From: Ancylobacter vacuolatus
GTDB lineage: Bacteria > Pseudomonadota > Alphaproteobacteria > Rhizobiales > Xanthobacteraceae
Direction of reading: 5' to 3'
Assembly (NCBI RefSeq): GCF_030813595.1
Contig: NZ_JAUSUH010000008.1
Location: 171,028 to 235,027, forward strand
Length of the DNA stretch: 64,000 nucleotides
Below are positions 1 to 8,987 of the stretch, one piece after another. The first letter of the stretch is position 1; each line of letters starts with the position of its first letter. Below the pieces are notes generated by a model. The model was given only the letters and a program-made list of their open reading frames with translations, made no database searches and had not been told where the DNA came from. The position numbers and the translations under genes are program-made.

Positions 1-782
1 ACCCCGAGGGCCGACTGAAGCAGCAGCGCCGATTCCGGGGTGAAACGGCCGGTGAGCAGCACCCCGTCGCAGGCGAGCTTTTGCAGGGTACCGTCGCGCA
101 GGCGCAGCGTGACATCCTCCACCCGGCGGACGCCGTGAATGTCGAGGAGTTCCGCCCCGCAATGGAACGGAATGCCCATCGCGCGGGGAAACCACATCAG
201 CGGGGCCGGGGCGAGCGGGTGCGGGCCGGGCTCGATCATGGCGACGGGGCGGGCGCCATGGCTGAGGCAGGTGAGCACGGCTGAGAGGCTGACCAGCTCC
301 GAGCCGACGATGAGCGGGCGCCTGAACGGCATCAGCCCGTGAAAGGCGACATAAGACTGCAGCGCACCTGTCGTCACCACCCCGATCGGCCGGTCGCCTG
401 AGATCAGCCGGGCGGCGCGGGGCGTTTCGCGCGCGCCGGTGGCGATGAGCAGCCGCCGGGCCTTGAGCGTCTCCACGCCGCGCGGGGTCGCCAGTTCAAC
501 CCGGCCCCCGGCCATAAGCTGCACCACGGAGTGGCCGGTGCGGACCTCCACCCCGGCACGGGCGGCTTCCGCCTCCAGTCGCCTGCCATAGGCGGCACCA
601 AAATAAACCCGGTGAAAATCGAGCATGCCGAAGGGCGAATGACTGCAATGTCGGGTGGCGCCGCCGAGCTGCGCCTCGCGTTCCAGCAGCACGACACGGG
701 CGACGCCGTGCCGGCGCAGCTCCACCGCCGCCGCCACCCCGGCCGGCCCGCCGCCGATGACGATGACATCCGCGTCGCTCAT
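1..782 (-). CDS. NAD(P)/FAD-dependent oxidoreductase, C-terminus beyond the window
   Basis: The frame is open from an ATG at 782 down to position 1, so the protein continues past the window edge. The N-terminus reads MSDADVIVIGGGPAGVAAAV, a dinucleotide-binding GxGxxG Rossmann motif. About 110 residues in, the ATGARE motif typical of two-dinucleotide-binding flavoproteins is visible. The ATG overlaps the stop of the upstream flavoprotein gene as ATGA, so the two are translationally coupled. Paired flavoproteins of this kind (a GlpA-like protein plus an FAD/NAD(P)-binding oxidoreductase, often with DUF1667) are common in glycerol-phosphate or opine-type oxidation operons. The substrate here is unknown; the TRAP transporter upstream suggests it oxidises an imported organic acid or polyol. 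Confidence 0.85.
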   Translation of the reverse strand, partial: MSDADVIVIGGGPAGVAAAVELRRHGVARVVLLEREAQLGGATRHCSHSPFGMLDFHRVYFGAAYGRRLEAEAARAGVEVRTGHSVVQLMAGGRVELATPRGVETLKARRLLIATGARETPRAARLISGDRPIGVVTTGALQSYVAFHGLMPFRRPLIVGSELVSLSAVLTCLSHGARPVAMIEPGPHPLAPAPLMWFPRAMGIPFHCGAELLDIHGVRRVEDVTLRLRDGTLQKLACDGVLLTGRFTPESALLLQSALG

Positions 783-2182
783 GAGCGCTCGTTCCCGATC
801 GCCAGCGGCTCGCGAAGCTTGCCCCGCGTCATCTCGGCCAGCCTTGCATTGCAGTAGAAGCCCTGGCAGCGGCCCATGCCGGCGCGGGTGCGCCGGCGCA
901 GGCCGCCGAAATCGCCGGGTGGCACCGGGCTTATGAGCGCCGCCTCGATCTCGCGCCGTGTCACCATTTCGCAATGGCAGACGATCTCGCCATGGTCGGG
1001 CGCCTGCCAGTCGCGCGGGCAGGTTTCGGTGAGGTTGGGCAGGCGCAGTTCCGGCGCGTCGCTCGCCTGGGACAGCGAGAGGCCGAAGCCCTCGATGAGC
1101 TTCAGTGCGTGCTGCGCCAGCCCGAGCGCGGCGCTGAGCCCGGTGGAGCGGATGCCGCCCAGCGTGACGGCGCGCTTCTCCGGCCGGCAGAAGATGCGGT
1201 AGGCCTTGGCCTCGCTCGCCGGCCGCAGTCCGGCATAGACCGCCGTCACGGGCATGCCCGCCAGCGCCGGCACGATCTGCGCCCCGCGCGCCAGCAGGCC
1301 CTCGAGTGTGGCGGTCTCGACGGTGGCACGCACGCGGTCTTCCTGTTCCTCGGCGGTGGGGCCGATCAGCACATTGCCGAAGGCGGTGGGGCAGACCACT
1401 ACGCCCTTGGTGATCTCGGTCGGCACCGGCAGCACGATGCGCGGCACATGGGCATAGGCCGCCTTATCCAGCACGACGAACTGGCCCTTGCGCGGGCGTA
1501 TCTCGAATTCCGGGGAAAAGCCCAGCCGCGCGTCGACGATGTCGCCATAGAGGCCGGCCGTATTGACCACGGCGCGGGCCGACACCGTGCCGGCGGTGGT
1601 CGCGAGGTGCCACTCGCCGTCGAAACGCCCCTCGATCAGCTCGGCATTGCGCAGGAAATGTGCCCCCAGCGCCACGCCCTGCGTGAGATAGGTCAGCGGC
1701 GCGGTCCAGGGGTCGATGATGTGCTCGTCCGCCACCTCGATCGCCGCCACCAGCCGGTCGGAGAGGCCGGGCATGGTGGCGCGGGCGGTGGCTCCCGACA
1801 GCAGCGCCAGGTTGGAGACGCCATTTTCGCGCCCCTGCGCGGCGATGGCATCCAGCTTTTCCGCCTCAAGGTCGTTCCAGGCGCAGACCAGCGCCCCGGT
1901 CTTCACCAGGTCGAGGCCGAGACCGGGACCGAGGGTTAGGTATTCCTCCCGCCCGGCCTTGATCAGGTCGAGCTCCAGGCTGCCCGGCGGGGCGTCGAAG
2001 CCGGTGTGGAGAATGGCGCTATTGGCCTTGGAGGCGCCGGAAAGAATGTCGCTGCCCTTCTCGATCAGCACCACTTTGGCACCGGCCAGGGCAAGCCTGC
2101 GCACCACCGCGCAACCGACCACGCCGGCGCCGATGACGGCGATGTCGAAACTCTCGTCAAAGGCAGGCGGTTCGGGGCGCAT
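779..2182 (-). CDS. GlpA-like FAD-dependent oxidoreductase with C-terminal BFD-type [2Fe-2S] domain
   Basis: The protein has about 467 residues. It starts MRPEPPAFDESFDIAVIGAG, with the FAD-binding GAGVVGC motif near residue 20 and a DAO/glycerol-3-phosphate dehydrogenase fold. The C-terminal ~80 residues carry CHCE and, about 30 residues on, the CQGFYC cysteines of a BFD-like [2Fe-2S] domain, as in GlpA. I chose the ATG at 2182 because AAAGGAG lies about 6 nt upstream; the reading frame extends further but that part looks non-coding. It lies 103 nt after dctP and overlaps the next flavoprotein by 4 nt. It probably oxidises the TRAP substrate or a derivative and passes electrons to quinone or to the partner flavoprotein. 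Glycerol-3-phosphate is only one candidate substrate. Confidence 0.88.
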   Translation of the reverse strand: MRPEPPAFDESFDIAVIGAGVVGCAVVRRLALAGAKVVLIEKGSDILSGASKANSAILHTGFDAPPGSLELDLIKAGREEYLTLGPGLGLDLVKTGALVCAWNDLEAEKLDAIAAQGRENGVSNLALLSGATARATMPGLSDRLVAAIEVADEHIIDPWTAPLTYLTQGVALGAHFLRNAELIEGRFDGEWHLATTAGTVSARAVVNTAGLYGDIVDARLGFSPEFEIRPRKGQFVVLDKAAYAHVPRIVLPVPTEITKGVVVCPTAFGNVLIGPTAEEQEDRVRATVETATLEGLLARGAQIVPALAGMPVTAVYAGLRPASEAKAYRIFCRPEKRAVTLGGIRSTGLSAALGLAQHALKLIEGFGLSLSQASDAPELRLPNLTETCPRDWQAPDHGEIVCHCEMVTRREIEAALISPVPPGDFGGLRRRTRAGMGRCQGFYCNARLAEMTRGKLREPLAIGNERS

Positions 2183-2285
2183 GGCGCTCCTTTCCATGTC
2201 GGCACGTTCCTGTCGGCACGGCGCGCCGGCTCGTCCGGGCGCGCGGTCCCCGCCACCCCTGGGTGGCGGGGATGTCTGCGGGGGC

Positions 2286-3398
2286 TCAGCGATAGGGGTA
2301 GCCGGCCTTCTGCATGGTCTCGTCATACTTCTTGAAGGCGGCGACGACGCGGGCCGCGCGCGGGCTGGCGGCGGCGGTCTCGTCCCAGAAGCCCTTGGAG
2401 TCGGCGACCACCTTGTCCCAGTCGGCCGGCGGCAGCGAGGTCAGCTCCATCTTGTTGCCCTCGACGCGCAGCTTGGCCTCGCCGCCCCAATACCAGACGT
2501 CGCGGTAATAGTGCGACTGGTCGATGCTCATCAGGAACAGTTCCTTGAGGTGCGGCGGCACCTTGGCCCAGCTCGGGGAGTTGGCGAAGTAGCTGCCGAA
2601 CCAGGCGCCGGTGACCGAGTTGGTCAGCGCGTAGTTGCACACATCGGCCCAGCCCACTTCATAGGCTTCGGTGAAGCCGCACCAGGCGACGCCGTCGAGC
2701 TCGCCGGTCTGCAGCGCCACTTCGACGTTGTCCCACGGGATCGTCACCGGCACGAGGCCGTACTTGGAGAGGAACTTGCCGGCGGTGGGCACGCCGAAGA
2801 CGCGCAGGCCGGCCATGTCGGCGAGGCTCTTGATCGGCTTGTCGACGGTGAAGATGTGCAGCGGGTCCCAGGCGCCGGTGGACAGCCAGGTGACGTTGGG
2901 CACCTCGGCATAGGCCTCGGCCCAGATTTCCTTCAGCCCGTAATAGCGGAACAGCGCCGGCACATCGAGGCTGTAGCGGGTGGCGAAGGGGAAGTAGCCG
3001 CCGAAAACAGCGATATCGACCGGCGAGGCCATGGTCGCCTCGTCCGACTGCACCGCGTCGAGCGTGCCGGTCTGCAAAGCGCGGAACAGGTCGGAGGTCG
3101 GGACCAGCTGGTCAGCGTAATAGAGTTCGATCTCCATCGCGCCATTGGCGGCGGCGTTGAAGGCGTCGATCTGCGGCTTGATGACATGGGCGCCGAGCGG
3201 GGCGCCGGAATAGGTCTGCAGGCGCCATTTGATGGTGCCGGCCTGGGCGATGACGGCGGGCGCCGCCAGCGTCGTGGTCGCCAGCGCGGCGCCGGTGCCG
3301 AGCGCTGCCTTGCCGAGGAAGCTGCGGCGGGTGGCGAGAATGGCGTCGGCGGCGGGGTCCACCTTCTTGGGTGTGGGCTTCTTGATGTCGTCGGTCAT
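2286..3398 (-). CDS. dctP: TRAP transporter solute-binding protein (DctP family), Tat-exported
   Basis: A 370-residue periplasmic solute receptor of a tripartite ATP-independent transporter. The N-terminus has a twin-arginine motif (TRRSFLGKA, residues 23-31), then a hydrophobic stretch and an Ala-rich cleavage region ending AQA, so export by Tat is expected. The body (IKWRLQTY, GTLDAVQSD, LQTGELDGV) is typical of DctP/YiaO proteins; long forms with a Tat signal often bind 2-oxo or aromatic acids. The start ATG at 3398 has GAGGAG five bases upstream. It is co-directional with dctM (44-nt gap) and dctQ. The ligand cannot be read from the sequence; the downstream flavoproteins suggest an oxidisable hydroxy acid or polyol. 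Confidence 0.93.
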   Translation of the reverse strand: MTDDIKKPTPKKVDPAADAILATRRSFLGKAALGTGAALATTTLAAPAVIAQAGTIKWRLQTYSGAPLGAHVIKPQIDAFNAAANGAMEIELYYADQLVPTSDLFRALQTGTLDAVQSDEATMASPVDIAVFGGYFPFATRYSLDVPALFRYYGLKEIWAEAYAEVPNVTWLSTGAWDPLHIFTVDKPIKSLADMAGLRVFGVPTAGKFLSKYGLVPVTIPWDNVEVALQTGELDGVAWCGFTEAYEVGWADVCNYALTNSVTGAWFGSYFANSPSWAKVPPHLKELFLMSIDQSHYYRDVWYWGGEAKLRVEGNKMELTSLPPADWDKVVADSKGFWDETAAASPRAARVVAAFKKYDETMQKAGYPYR

Positions 3399-3442
3399 CG
3401 GTTGCTCCTCTGTTTTCTGGAAGGGTCGGTCGGCTGTTGCGA

Positions 3443-4780
3443 TCAGCCTTTGACTTTCATGTGTTCGGGAAGCCAGAGCGCGATCTGCGGGAAGACCATC
3501 AGCATGACGATGGTGAACAGCATGATCGCGGCGAAGGGCCAGATCGACTTGTAGATGTCGACCAGCGAAATCTCCTTCGGCGCCAGTGAGCGCATCAGGA
3601 ACAGATTGTAGCCGAAGGGCGGGGTGATGTAGGCGATCTGGCAGGTAATCGTGTACAGGATGCCGTACCAGATCAGCTGGTTGTCGAAGCCGAGATCGAG
3701 CGCCTTCACCAGCGGGATATAGAGCGGCGCGACGATGACCAGCATGGCGGTGTCGTCGAGGAACATCCCCATGATGATGAAGCTTAGCTGCATCATGATG
3801 ATGATGGTCCAGGGATTGAGGTCCCATTGCTGGACGAACAGGAACTCGACCGCCTTCACCGCGCCGAGCCCGTCGAACACCGTGCCGAAGGCGAGCGCGG
3901 CGAGGATCAGCCACATGAACATGCAGGAGACGTTCAGCGTCTTCAGCGCGGTGTCGCGCAGCACCGGCCAGTTCAGCCGGCGCTTGGCGAGCGCTGCCAG
4001 CGTCGCCGTGGTGGCGCCCACCGCCGAGCTTTCCACCAGGCTGGTGACGCCGAACACGAACAGCCCGGTCATGAAGAAGAAGATGGCGAAGGGAATGATG
4101 CCCGCCCGTGCCAGCGCGAACTTCTCGCGCAGCGGCATGTTCAGTTCTTCGTCTGTCAGCTGCGGCGCCAGCTTCGGGTTCAGCTTCACCCTGACATAGA
4201 TGTAGAGGATGAACAGCGCCGCCATCAGCAGGCCGGGGCCGACGCCGGCGAACCAGAGCTTGGAGACCGGCTGGCGGGCGATCATGCCGTAGAGCACCAG
4301 CACCACCGAGGGCGGGATGAGGATGCCGAGCGAGGAACCGCCCTGGATGACGCCTGAGATCAGCACCTTGTCATAGCCGCGGCGGATCATCTCCGGCAGG
4401 GCGATGGTGGCGCCGATCGCCATGCCGGCGACGGAAAGACCGTTCATTGCCGAGATGATGACCATCAGGAAGATGGTGCCGATGGCGAGGCCGCCGGTGA
4501 AGCGGCCGAACCAGACATGCAGCGCCCGGTACAGATCCTCCGCGATGCCGGATTCCGCGAGGATGTAGCCCATGTAGATGAACATGGGCAGGGTCAGCAT
4601 CGCGTACCAGTTGAACAGCTTGAAGACCTGGTTGAACGGCAGGTCCATCGCGCCGGGGCCATAGAGCAGCAGCGCGGCGGCGGAGGCGACGAAGCCGATG
4701 CCGGCGAAGACCAGCTGGCCGCTGATCAGCGCCAGCACCATCGACGCGAACATCAGCGCCGCGATCATCTCATAGGTCAT
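3443..4780 (-). CDS. dctM: TRAP transporter large permease (DctM family)
   Basis: A 445-residue polytopic membrane protein and the ion-coupled translocation subunit of the TRAP system. The hydrophobic pattern fits about 12 helices, with family motifs such as PMFIYMGYIL near residue 65, ILIPPSVVLVLYG near 155 and the C-terminal YITPPFGYNLFLM. Length is normal for DctM. Its ATG shares one base with the TGA of dctQ upstream (TGATG), indicating translational coupling. It is expected to form the membrane complex with DctQ and take substrate from the adjacent DctP. Confidence 0.94.
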   Translation of the reverse strand: MTYEMIAALMFASMVLALISGQLVFAGIGFVASAAALLLYGPGAMDLPFNQVFKLFNWYAMLTLPMFIYMGYILAESGIAEDLYRALHVWFGRFTGGLAIGTIFLMVIISAMNGLSVAGMAIGATIALPEMIRRGYDKVLISGVIQGGSSLGILIPPSVVLVLYGMIARQPVSKLWFAGVGPGLLMAALFILYIYVRVKLNPKLAPQLTDEELNMPLREKFALARAGIIPFAIFFFMTGLFVFGVTSLVESSAVGATTATLAALAKRRLNWPVLRDTALKTLNVSCMFMWLILAALAFGTVFDGLGAVKAVEFLFVQQWDLNPWTIIIMMQLSFIIMGMFLDDTAMLVIVAPLYIPLVKALDLGFDNQLIWYGILYTITCQIAYITPPFGYNLFLMRSLAPKEISLVDIYKSIWPFAAIMLFTIVMLMVFPQIALWLPEHMKVKG

Positions 4781-5322
4781 CAGAGCTTCTCCCCACGCAG
4801 GGTGGCGACATGCTTGAAGACCAGTGCAAAGGCCTGCAGCAGCATCAGCACGAGGCAGACCGTGAGCAGCGCCTTGATCGGGATCACCGAAGGGTTCCAG
4901 ATCGAGAAGCGTTTCTCATTGGTGGCGATGGCGTATTGCAGGCTGGAGATCGAGCCGATGAGCAGAACGCCGAGATAGAAGATCAGGCACCACACAGTGG
5001 CGAGGTCGATCTTCGCCTTGCCGCGCTCGGACAGCGTCGCGTACCAGAGGTCCATGCGGACATGCTCGTGGTTCTTCAGCGTGAACGGGCCGCCCATGAA
5101 GTAATAGGCCACGAGCATGAACTGGGTGAGTTCCACCGCCCAGTGGACCGGCATCTTGATCAGGTTGCGGGTCACGGCATCGAACAGCAGCACGCCGCCC
5201 ATGGCGAAGACGAGCGACGCGGCGAGATAGCCGACATAGTCCGAAACCCGGTCCGTCAGCCGCACATAGGCGCTAATGAACCGCCAGGCGCCGGCGCTCT
5301 GTTTCACACCTTCCACATTCAC
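4780..5322 (-). CDS. dctQ: TRAP transporter small permease (DctQ family)
   Basis: A small membrane protein of about 180 residues with four predicted helices (YVGYLAASLVFAMGGVLL, the MPVHWAVELTQFM region, a third around LATVWCLIFYLGVLL and a C-terminal one). The conserved NHEHVRMDL loop is typical of DctQ. I take GTG at 5322 as the start because GGAG lies about 7 nt upstream and the reading frame further upstream does not resemble DctQ. It is first in the TRAP operon and faces the DeoR-type regulator across a 520-bp gap. Confidence 0.85.
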   Translation of the reverse strand: MNVEGVKQSAGAWRFISAYVRLTDRVSDYVGYLAASLVFAMGGVLLFDAVTRNLIKMPVHWAVELTQFMLVAYYFMGGPFTLKNHEHVRMDLWYATLSERGKAKIDLATVWCLIFYLGVLLIGSISSLQYAIATNEKRFSIWNPSVIPIKALLTVCLVLMLLQAFALVFKHVATLRGEKL

Positions 5323-5842
5323 GCTGTCGCTCCGTTGCTGCCGGTCTCCAGCCCGCACCGCCGGCGCCGGACCCCCGCAGGGCCGTTGCGCCGGTGGCGG
5401 CACGGTCGGGTCGCGTCCGTGTGGACGCAGGCCGCAGCCGGCGGCGCCAGACGAGCGCGCGACCGGAAGGCCGGAAACCGGACATGTCCATTCCCCTCGC
5501 GCGCCGCATTGCACTAATGTTGTGCTTGCTTGATTTTTCCGCGCTTGCAAACACTGTAACGGATCGGGATACGAAAGGAAGCCCGAAAATTGACTAAATT
5601 GCCCATTCGGTCTTCAATCTTGTGTCTGGGCAGGCGTAATGGGCTTTGTCGGGCATTGATGCTGCCCGTTCGGGCATATTTCGCGACTATGTGGCGTTGT
5701 ATGCCGGGCGGTTCGGGCAGCGCTGGCTGTATTGACCGATTTTTCTCCGCTGGCATAACCGATATCAAGCGTCCTATGTCCGAACGGGCAGGGTGCTGGA
5801 TGCGCGGCGGTCGCCTCGCAGCGGCATCGTAAGGAGACAGGC
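5323..5842. promoter_or_regulatory. Divergent promoter region with repeated TGCCCGTTCGG-type sites
   Basis: This 520-bp gap lies between the TRAP operon and the DeoR-family gene. It carries a near-perfect inverted repeat TGCCCGTTCGGGCA at 5663-5676. The same half-site recurs at 5600-5610 (TGCCCATTCGG), 5712-5719 (TTCGGGCA), 5780-5790 (CCGAACGGGCA, reverse orientation), with weaker matches at 5581-5587 (GCCCGAA) and 5648-5655 (GTCGGGCA). Spacing and number fit an operator array for the adjacent repressor, giving autoregulation and substrate control of the TRAP operon. The binding assignment is inference. I could not place -35/-10 boxes confidently, and I see no credible gene in the gap. Confidence 0.5.
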
Positions 5843-6619
5843 TTGGCACTTTCCTCGCGCCATGAGGACATCATCGCCCTGCTCGCCGCGTCCGGCGAGG
5901 TGACGGTCGAGGATCTCGCCGATCGGCTCGGCGTGTCGCGCGAGACGGTGCGGCGCGATCTTGCCCGGCTGGAGAGCAATGGCCATCTGCGCCGCTATCA
6001 CGGCGGCGCTCGCTCGCTCGCTACCGGCCCGGAGCCGGAGACCGAATGGCCCTTCGCCCAGCGCATGGCGCAGAACGCCGCCGGCAAGAAGCGCATCGCC
6101 CTTGCCGCGCGCGAGCTGTTCGGGCCGGACGAATCGCTGTTCATCGACACCGGCAGCACCACCATCGCCTTTGCCGAGGCGCTGGTGATGCGGCCCTCGC
6201 TGATGGCCATCACCAATTCGCCGCGCATCGCCGCCACGCTGGCGGCCAATCACAGCCACAAGGTGTTCCTTCTCGGCGGCGCCTATGGCGCCGATGCCGG
6301 CGAGAGCCTCGGCCCGCTGGCGCTCGAGCAGATCGGCAAGTTCCGCGCCCGCCACGCCGTGCTCACCATCGGTGCCATCGACGCTCATGCCGTGATGGAT
6401 TTCGACCTGCAGGAGGCGGAAGTGGCCAAGGCGATGATCGAGCGCGCCGACCGCGTCACCGTGCTGGCCGACCACAGCAAGTTCGAGCGCGGCGCGGTGT
6501 TCGAGCTCGCCCCGCTGGCGCGCATCCACCGGCTGGTGACGGACCTGCCGCCCTCCGAGGCGATGACCCGCGCCCTGGTCGAGGCCGGGGTCGAGCTGAT
6601 CGTCGCCGACCGCGACTGA
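5843..6619 (+). CDS. DeoR/GlpR-family transcriptional regulator
   Basis: A 258-residue repressor of the DeoR family. The N-terminal helix-turn-helix has the signature VEDLADRLGVSRETVRRDL (residues ~22-40) followed by RRYHGGA. The C-terminal sugar-phosphate sensor domain shows IDTGSTT, ITNSPRIA, LLGGAYG and LADHSKF. The start is TTG at 5843, with AAGGAG 6 nt upstream and no better ATG. It is divergent from the TRAP/flavoprotein operon and is its likely regulator, responding to a phosphorylated intermediate as DeoR proteins usually do. The inducer is not identifiable. Confidence 0.92.
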   Translation: MALSSRHEDIIALLAASGEVTVEDLADRLGVSRETVRRDLARLESNGHLRRYHGGARSLATGPEPETEWPFAQRMAQNAAGKKRIALAARELFGPDESLFIDTGSTTIAFAEALVMRPSLMAITNSPRIAATLAANHSHKVFLLGGAYGADAGESLGPLALEQIGKFRARHAVLTIGAIDAHAVMDFDLQEAEVAKAMIERADRVTVLADHSKFERGAVFELAPLARIHRLVTDLPPSEAMTRALVEAGVELIVADRD

Positions 6620-6750
6620 GCCCGCCCGCCGGCGAAAGCCGCCCAGGCTTGCGCGGGGTCAATGCGCGCGCCTCACGATGAGAATGTTCTGGACGTCTGC
6701 CATGCTGCATCGCACCATCTGGGTCGGGCGGCCGGAAGACAGGTGCGGAC

Positions 6751-8970
6751 ATGATCGACGACGCCATCGCCTATGCCACGGACGCCGCCCAGCGCGGCAC
6801 GCTGTTCCTCGAAGCGATGCGCCGGCGCGGCCTGCAGTATGAGGCGCATCTGGCCGAGCCACTGCCCACCGTGCTCGACTATGAGGCGGAACTGATCGTC
6901 GACGGGCGCGACCTGCCGCAGGCGGTGAACTATTTCCTGCTGCGCATCGTGCCGCCGGCGGGCGTGGAACTTGACCCGTTGAAGCGCCCCTTCGTCGTTG
7001 TCGATCCGCGCGCCGGGCACGGGCCGGGCATTGGCGGCTTCAAGGCCGACAGCGAGATCGGCGTGGCGCTCGCCGCCGGGCATGCCTGCTATTTCATTGG
7101 CTTCCTTCCCGCGCCGATGCCGGGCCAGACCATCGAGGACGTCGCGCGCGCCGAGGCGGTGTTCCTTGAGACGGTGATCGCCCGCCACCCGGAGGCCGAA
7201 GGCAAGCCCTGCGTCATCGGCAATTGCCAGGCCGGCTGGGCGGTGATGATGCTGGCGGCGGTGCGGCCGGAGCTGTTCGGGCCGATCATCATCGCCGGCG
7301 CGCCGCTTTCCTATTGGGCGGGGGTGAAGGGGCGCAACCCGATGCGCTATTCCGGCGGCCTGCTGGGTGGCAGCTGGCTCACCGCGCTCACCAGCGACCT
7401 CGGCGCCGGCGTGTTCGATGGCGCCTGGCTGGTGCAGAACTTCGAGAACCAGAACCCCGCCAACACGCTGTGGAGCAAGCAGTACAACCTCTACTCCAAG
7501 GTCGACACCGAGCTGGAGCGCTATCTCGGCTTCGAGAAATGGTGGGGCGGCCATGTGCTGCTGAATGGCGAGGAAATCCAGTTCATCGTCGACCAGCTGT
7601 TCATCGGCAACCACCTCGCCTGCGGCGACATCCGCACCTCCGACGGCACGGCGATCGACCTGCGCAACATCCGCTCGCCCATCGTGGTGTTCTGCTCGCA
7701 GGGCGACAACATCACCCCGCCGCAGCAGGCGCTGGACTGGATCCTCGACCTCTATGACAGCGTCGACGAGATCCGCTCCTATGGCCAGACCATCATCTAC
7801 ACGGTGCATGACACGGTCGGCCATCTCGGCATCTTCGTCTCCGCCGGCGTGGCGCGGAAGGAGCATGACGAGTTCGCCTCCAACATCGATTTCATCGACG
7901 TTCTGCCGCCCGGCCTCTATGAGGCGATCTTCGAGCCGAAGGGCGCGGACACGGCGAGCGCCGACCTGGTGCACGGGCAATGGGTGATGCGTTGCGAGGC
8001 GCGCGACCTCGACGACATCCGCGCGCTCGGCGGCAATGACGCCGCCGACGAGCGCCAGTTCGCCACCGCGGCGCGGGTGTCGGAGATCAACCTCGCGCTT
8101 TATCAGGCGCTGGCGCAGCCCTTTGTGCGCGCGCTGGCGAACCCGGCGATGGCGGCGGCGGCGCGGCGGCTGCATCCGCTGCGCCTCGGCTATGAGATGT
8201 TCGGCGCCGGCAACCCCTTCCTCGGCTGGCTCGACGATGCGGCGGAGAAGGTGCGCGCCGCGCGGCGGCCGGTGGCGCCCGACAACCCTTTCCTCAAGAC
8301 GCAGGAACAGGCCTCGCGCCAGATCGTCGAGGGGCTGGAGGCCTGGCGCAAGGCGGTGGAACACCAGAGCGAGCAGGTGTTCCGCGCCATTTATGGCGCA
8401 CCGTTGCTGCAGGCGGCGGTGGGCATCGAGCCGGACGGCGGGCAAGGCCCGCGCCGCGCCGCCAAGAGCGCGCTGCATCGCGAGCTGATCGCGCGGCGCA
8501 TCGGCGAACTGCGCGCGGCGATCGCCCAGGGTGGGCTGATCGAGGCGCTGGTACGGGCGCTGGTCTATGTCGGCCTCGCCCGCGGGCGCGCCGATGAGCG
8601 CGGCTTCTCCACCATCCGCCAGCTGCGCCGGCACTATCCTCGGGCGCGCCAGCTGACGCTGGAGGATTTCAAACAGCTGGTGCGCGAGCAGTATTTCATG
8701 CTGCTGATCGACCGCGAGGCGGCGCTGGCGGCGCTTCCCGCCTTGCTGCCGCAGGAGCCGGACGAGCGGGCGCAGGCGTTCGAGCTTCTGTGCCGCGTGC
8801 TCACCGCGGCGGGGCCGCTGACCGGCGGGGCGGCGGAGAAGCTGGAGGAGGTGCACGCCCTGTTCGAGCTTGAGCCATCGCCCCCGCCCGCGCCGGCCGT
8901 GGAAGCGCCGCCGCGTGCCCCCGCCGCGCGCAGGCCGGCGGTGCGGCGCGCCGCGAAGAGTTCGGGCTGA
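6751..8970 (+). CDS. DUF3141 protein, PhaC-like alpha/beta hydrolase
   Basis: A 739-residue cytoplasmic protein of the DUF3141 family, distantly related to polyhydroxyalkanoate synthases. An alpha/beta-hydrolase core is visible with the nucleophile elbow GNCQAGW (Cys159), acid in CSQGDNITPP (Asp319) and His358 in TVGHLGIF. This gives a Cys-Asp-His triad as in PhaC rather than Ser. The C-terminal ~350 residues are helical and lack a known motif, ending in a Pro/Ala/Arg-rich tail. The start ATG at 6751 follows 131 nt after the DeoR gene. A fabI-type gene follows 17 nt downstream, so the two are probably co-transcribed. The enzymatic activity of this family is not established as far as I know. 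Confidence 0.85.
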   Translation: MIDDAIAYATDAAQRGTLFLEAMRRRGLQYEAHLAEPLPTVLDYEAELIVDGRDLPQAVNYFLLRIVPPAGVELDPLKRPFVVVDPRAGHGPGIGGFKADSEIGVALAAGHACYFIGFLPAPMPGQTIEDVARAEAVFLETVIARHPEAEGKPCVIGNCQAGWAVMMLAAVRPELFGPIIIAGAPLSYWAGVKGRNPMRYSGGLLGGSWLTALTSDLGAGVFDGAWLVQNFENQNPANTLWSKQYNLYSKVDTELERYLGFEKWWGGHVLLNGEEIQFIVDQLFIGNHLACGDIRTSDGTAIDLRNIRSPIVVFCSQGDNITPPQQALDWILDLYDSVDEIRSYGQTIIYTVHDTVGHLGIFVSAGVARKEHDEFASNIDFIDVLPPGLYEAIFEPKGADTASADLVHGQWVMRCEARDLDDIRALGGNDAADERQFATAARVSEINLALYQALAQPFVRALANPAMAAAARRLHPLRLGYEMFGAGNPFLGWLDDAAEKVRAARRPVAPDNPFLKTQEQASRQIVEGLEAWRKAVEHQSEQVFRAIYGAPLLQAAVGIEPDGGQGPRRAAKSALHRELIARRIGELRAAIAQGGLIEALVRALVYVGLARGRADERGFSTIRQLRRHYPRARQLTLEDFKQLVREQYFMLLIDREAALAALPALLPQEPDERAQAFELLCRVLTAAGPLTGGAAEKLEEVHALFELEPSPPPAPAVEAPPRAPAARRPAVRRAAKSSG

Positions 8971-8987
8971 GCCGGGGAGGGGAGCGC

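Noticed and set aside
1716..3554. Long plus-strand open frame opposite the flavoprotein and dctP genes
   Set aside because: It is antisense to clearly identified proteins, has Arg/Ala/Gly-rich composition without motifs, and results from high GC.
6673..8856. Long minus-strand open frame opposite the DUF3141 gene
   Set aside because: Pure shadow frame of a real gene, His/Arg/Ala-rich with no domain.
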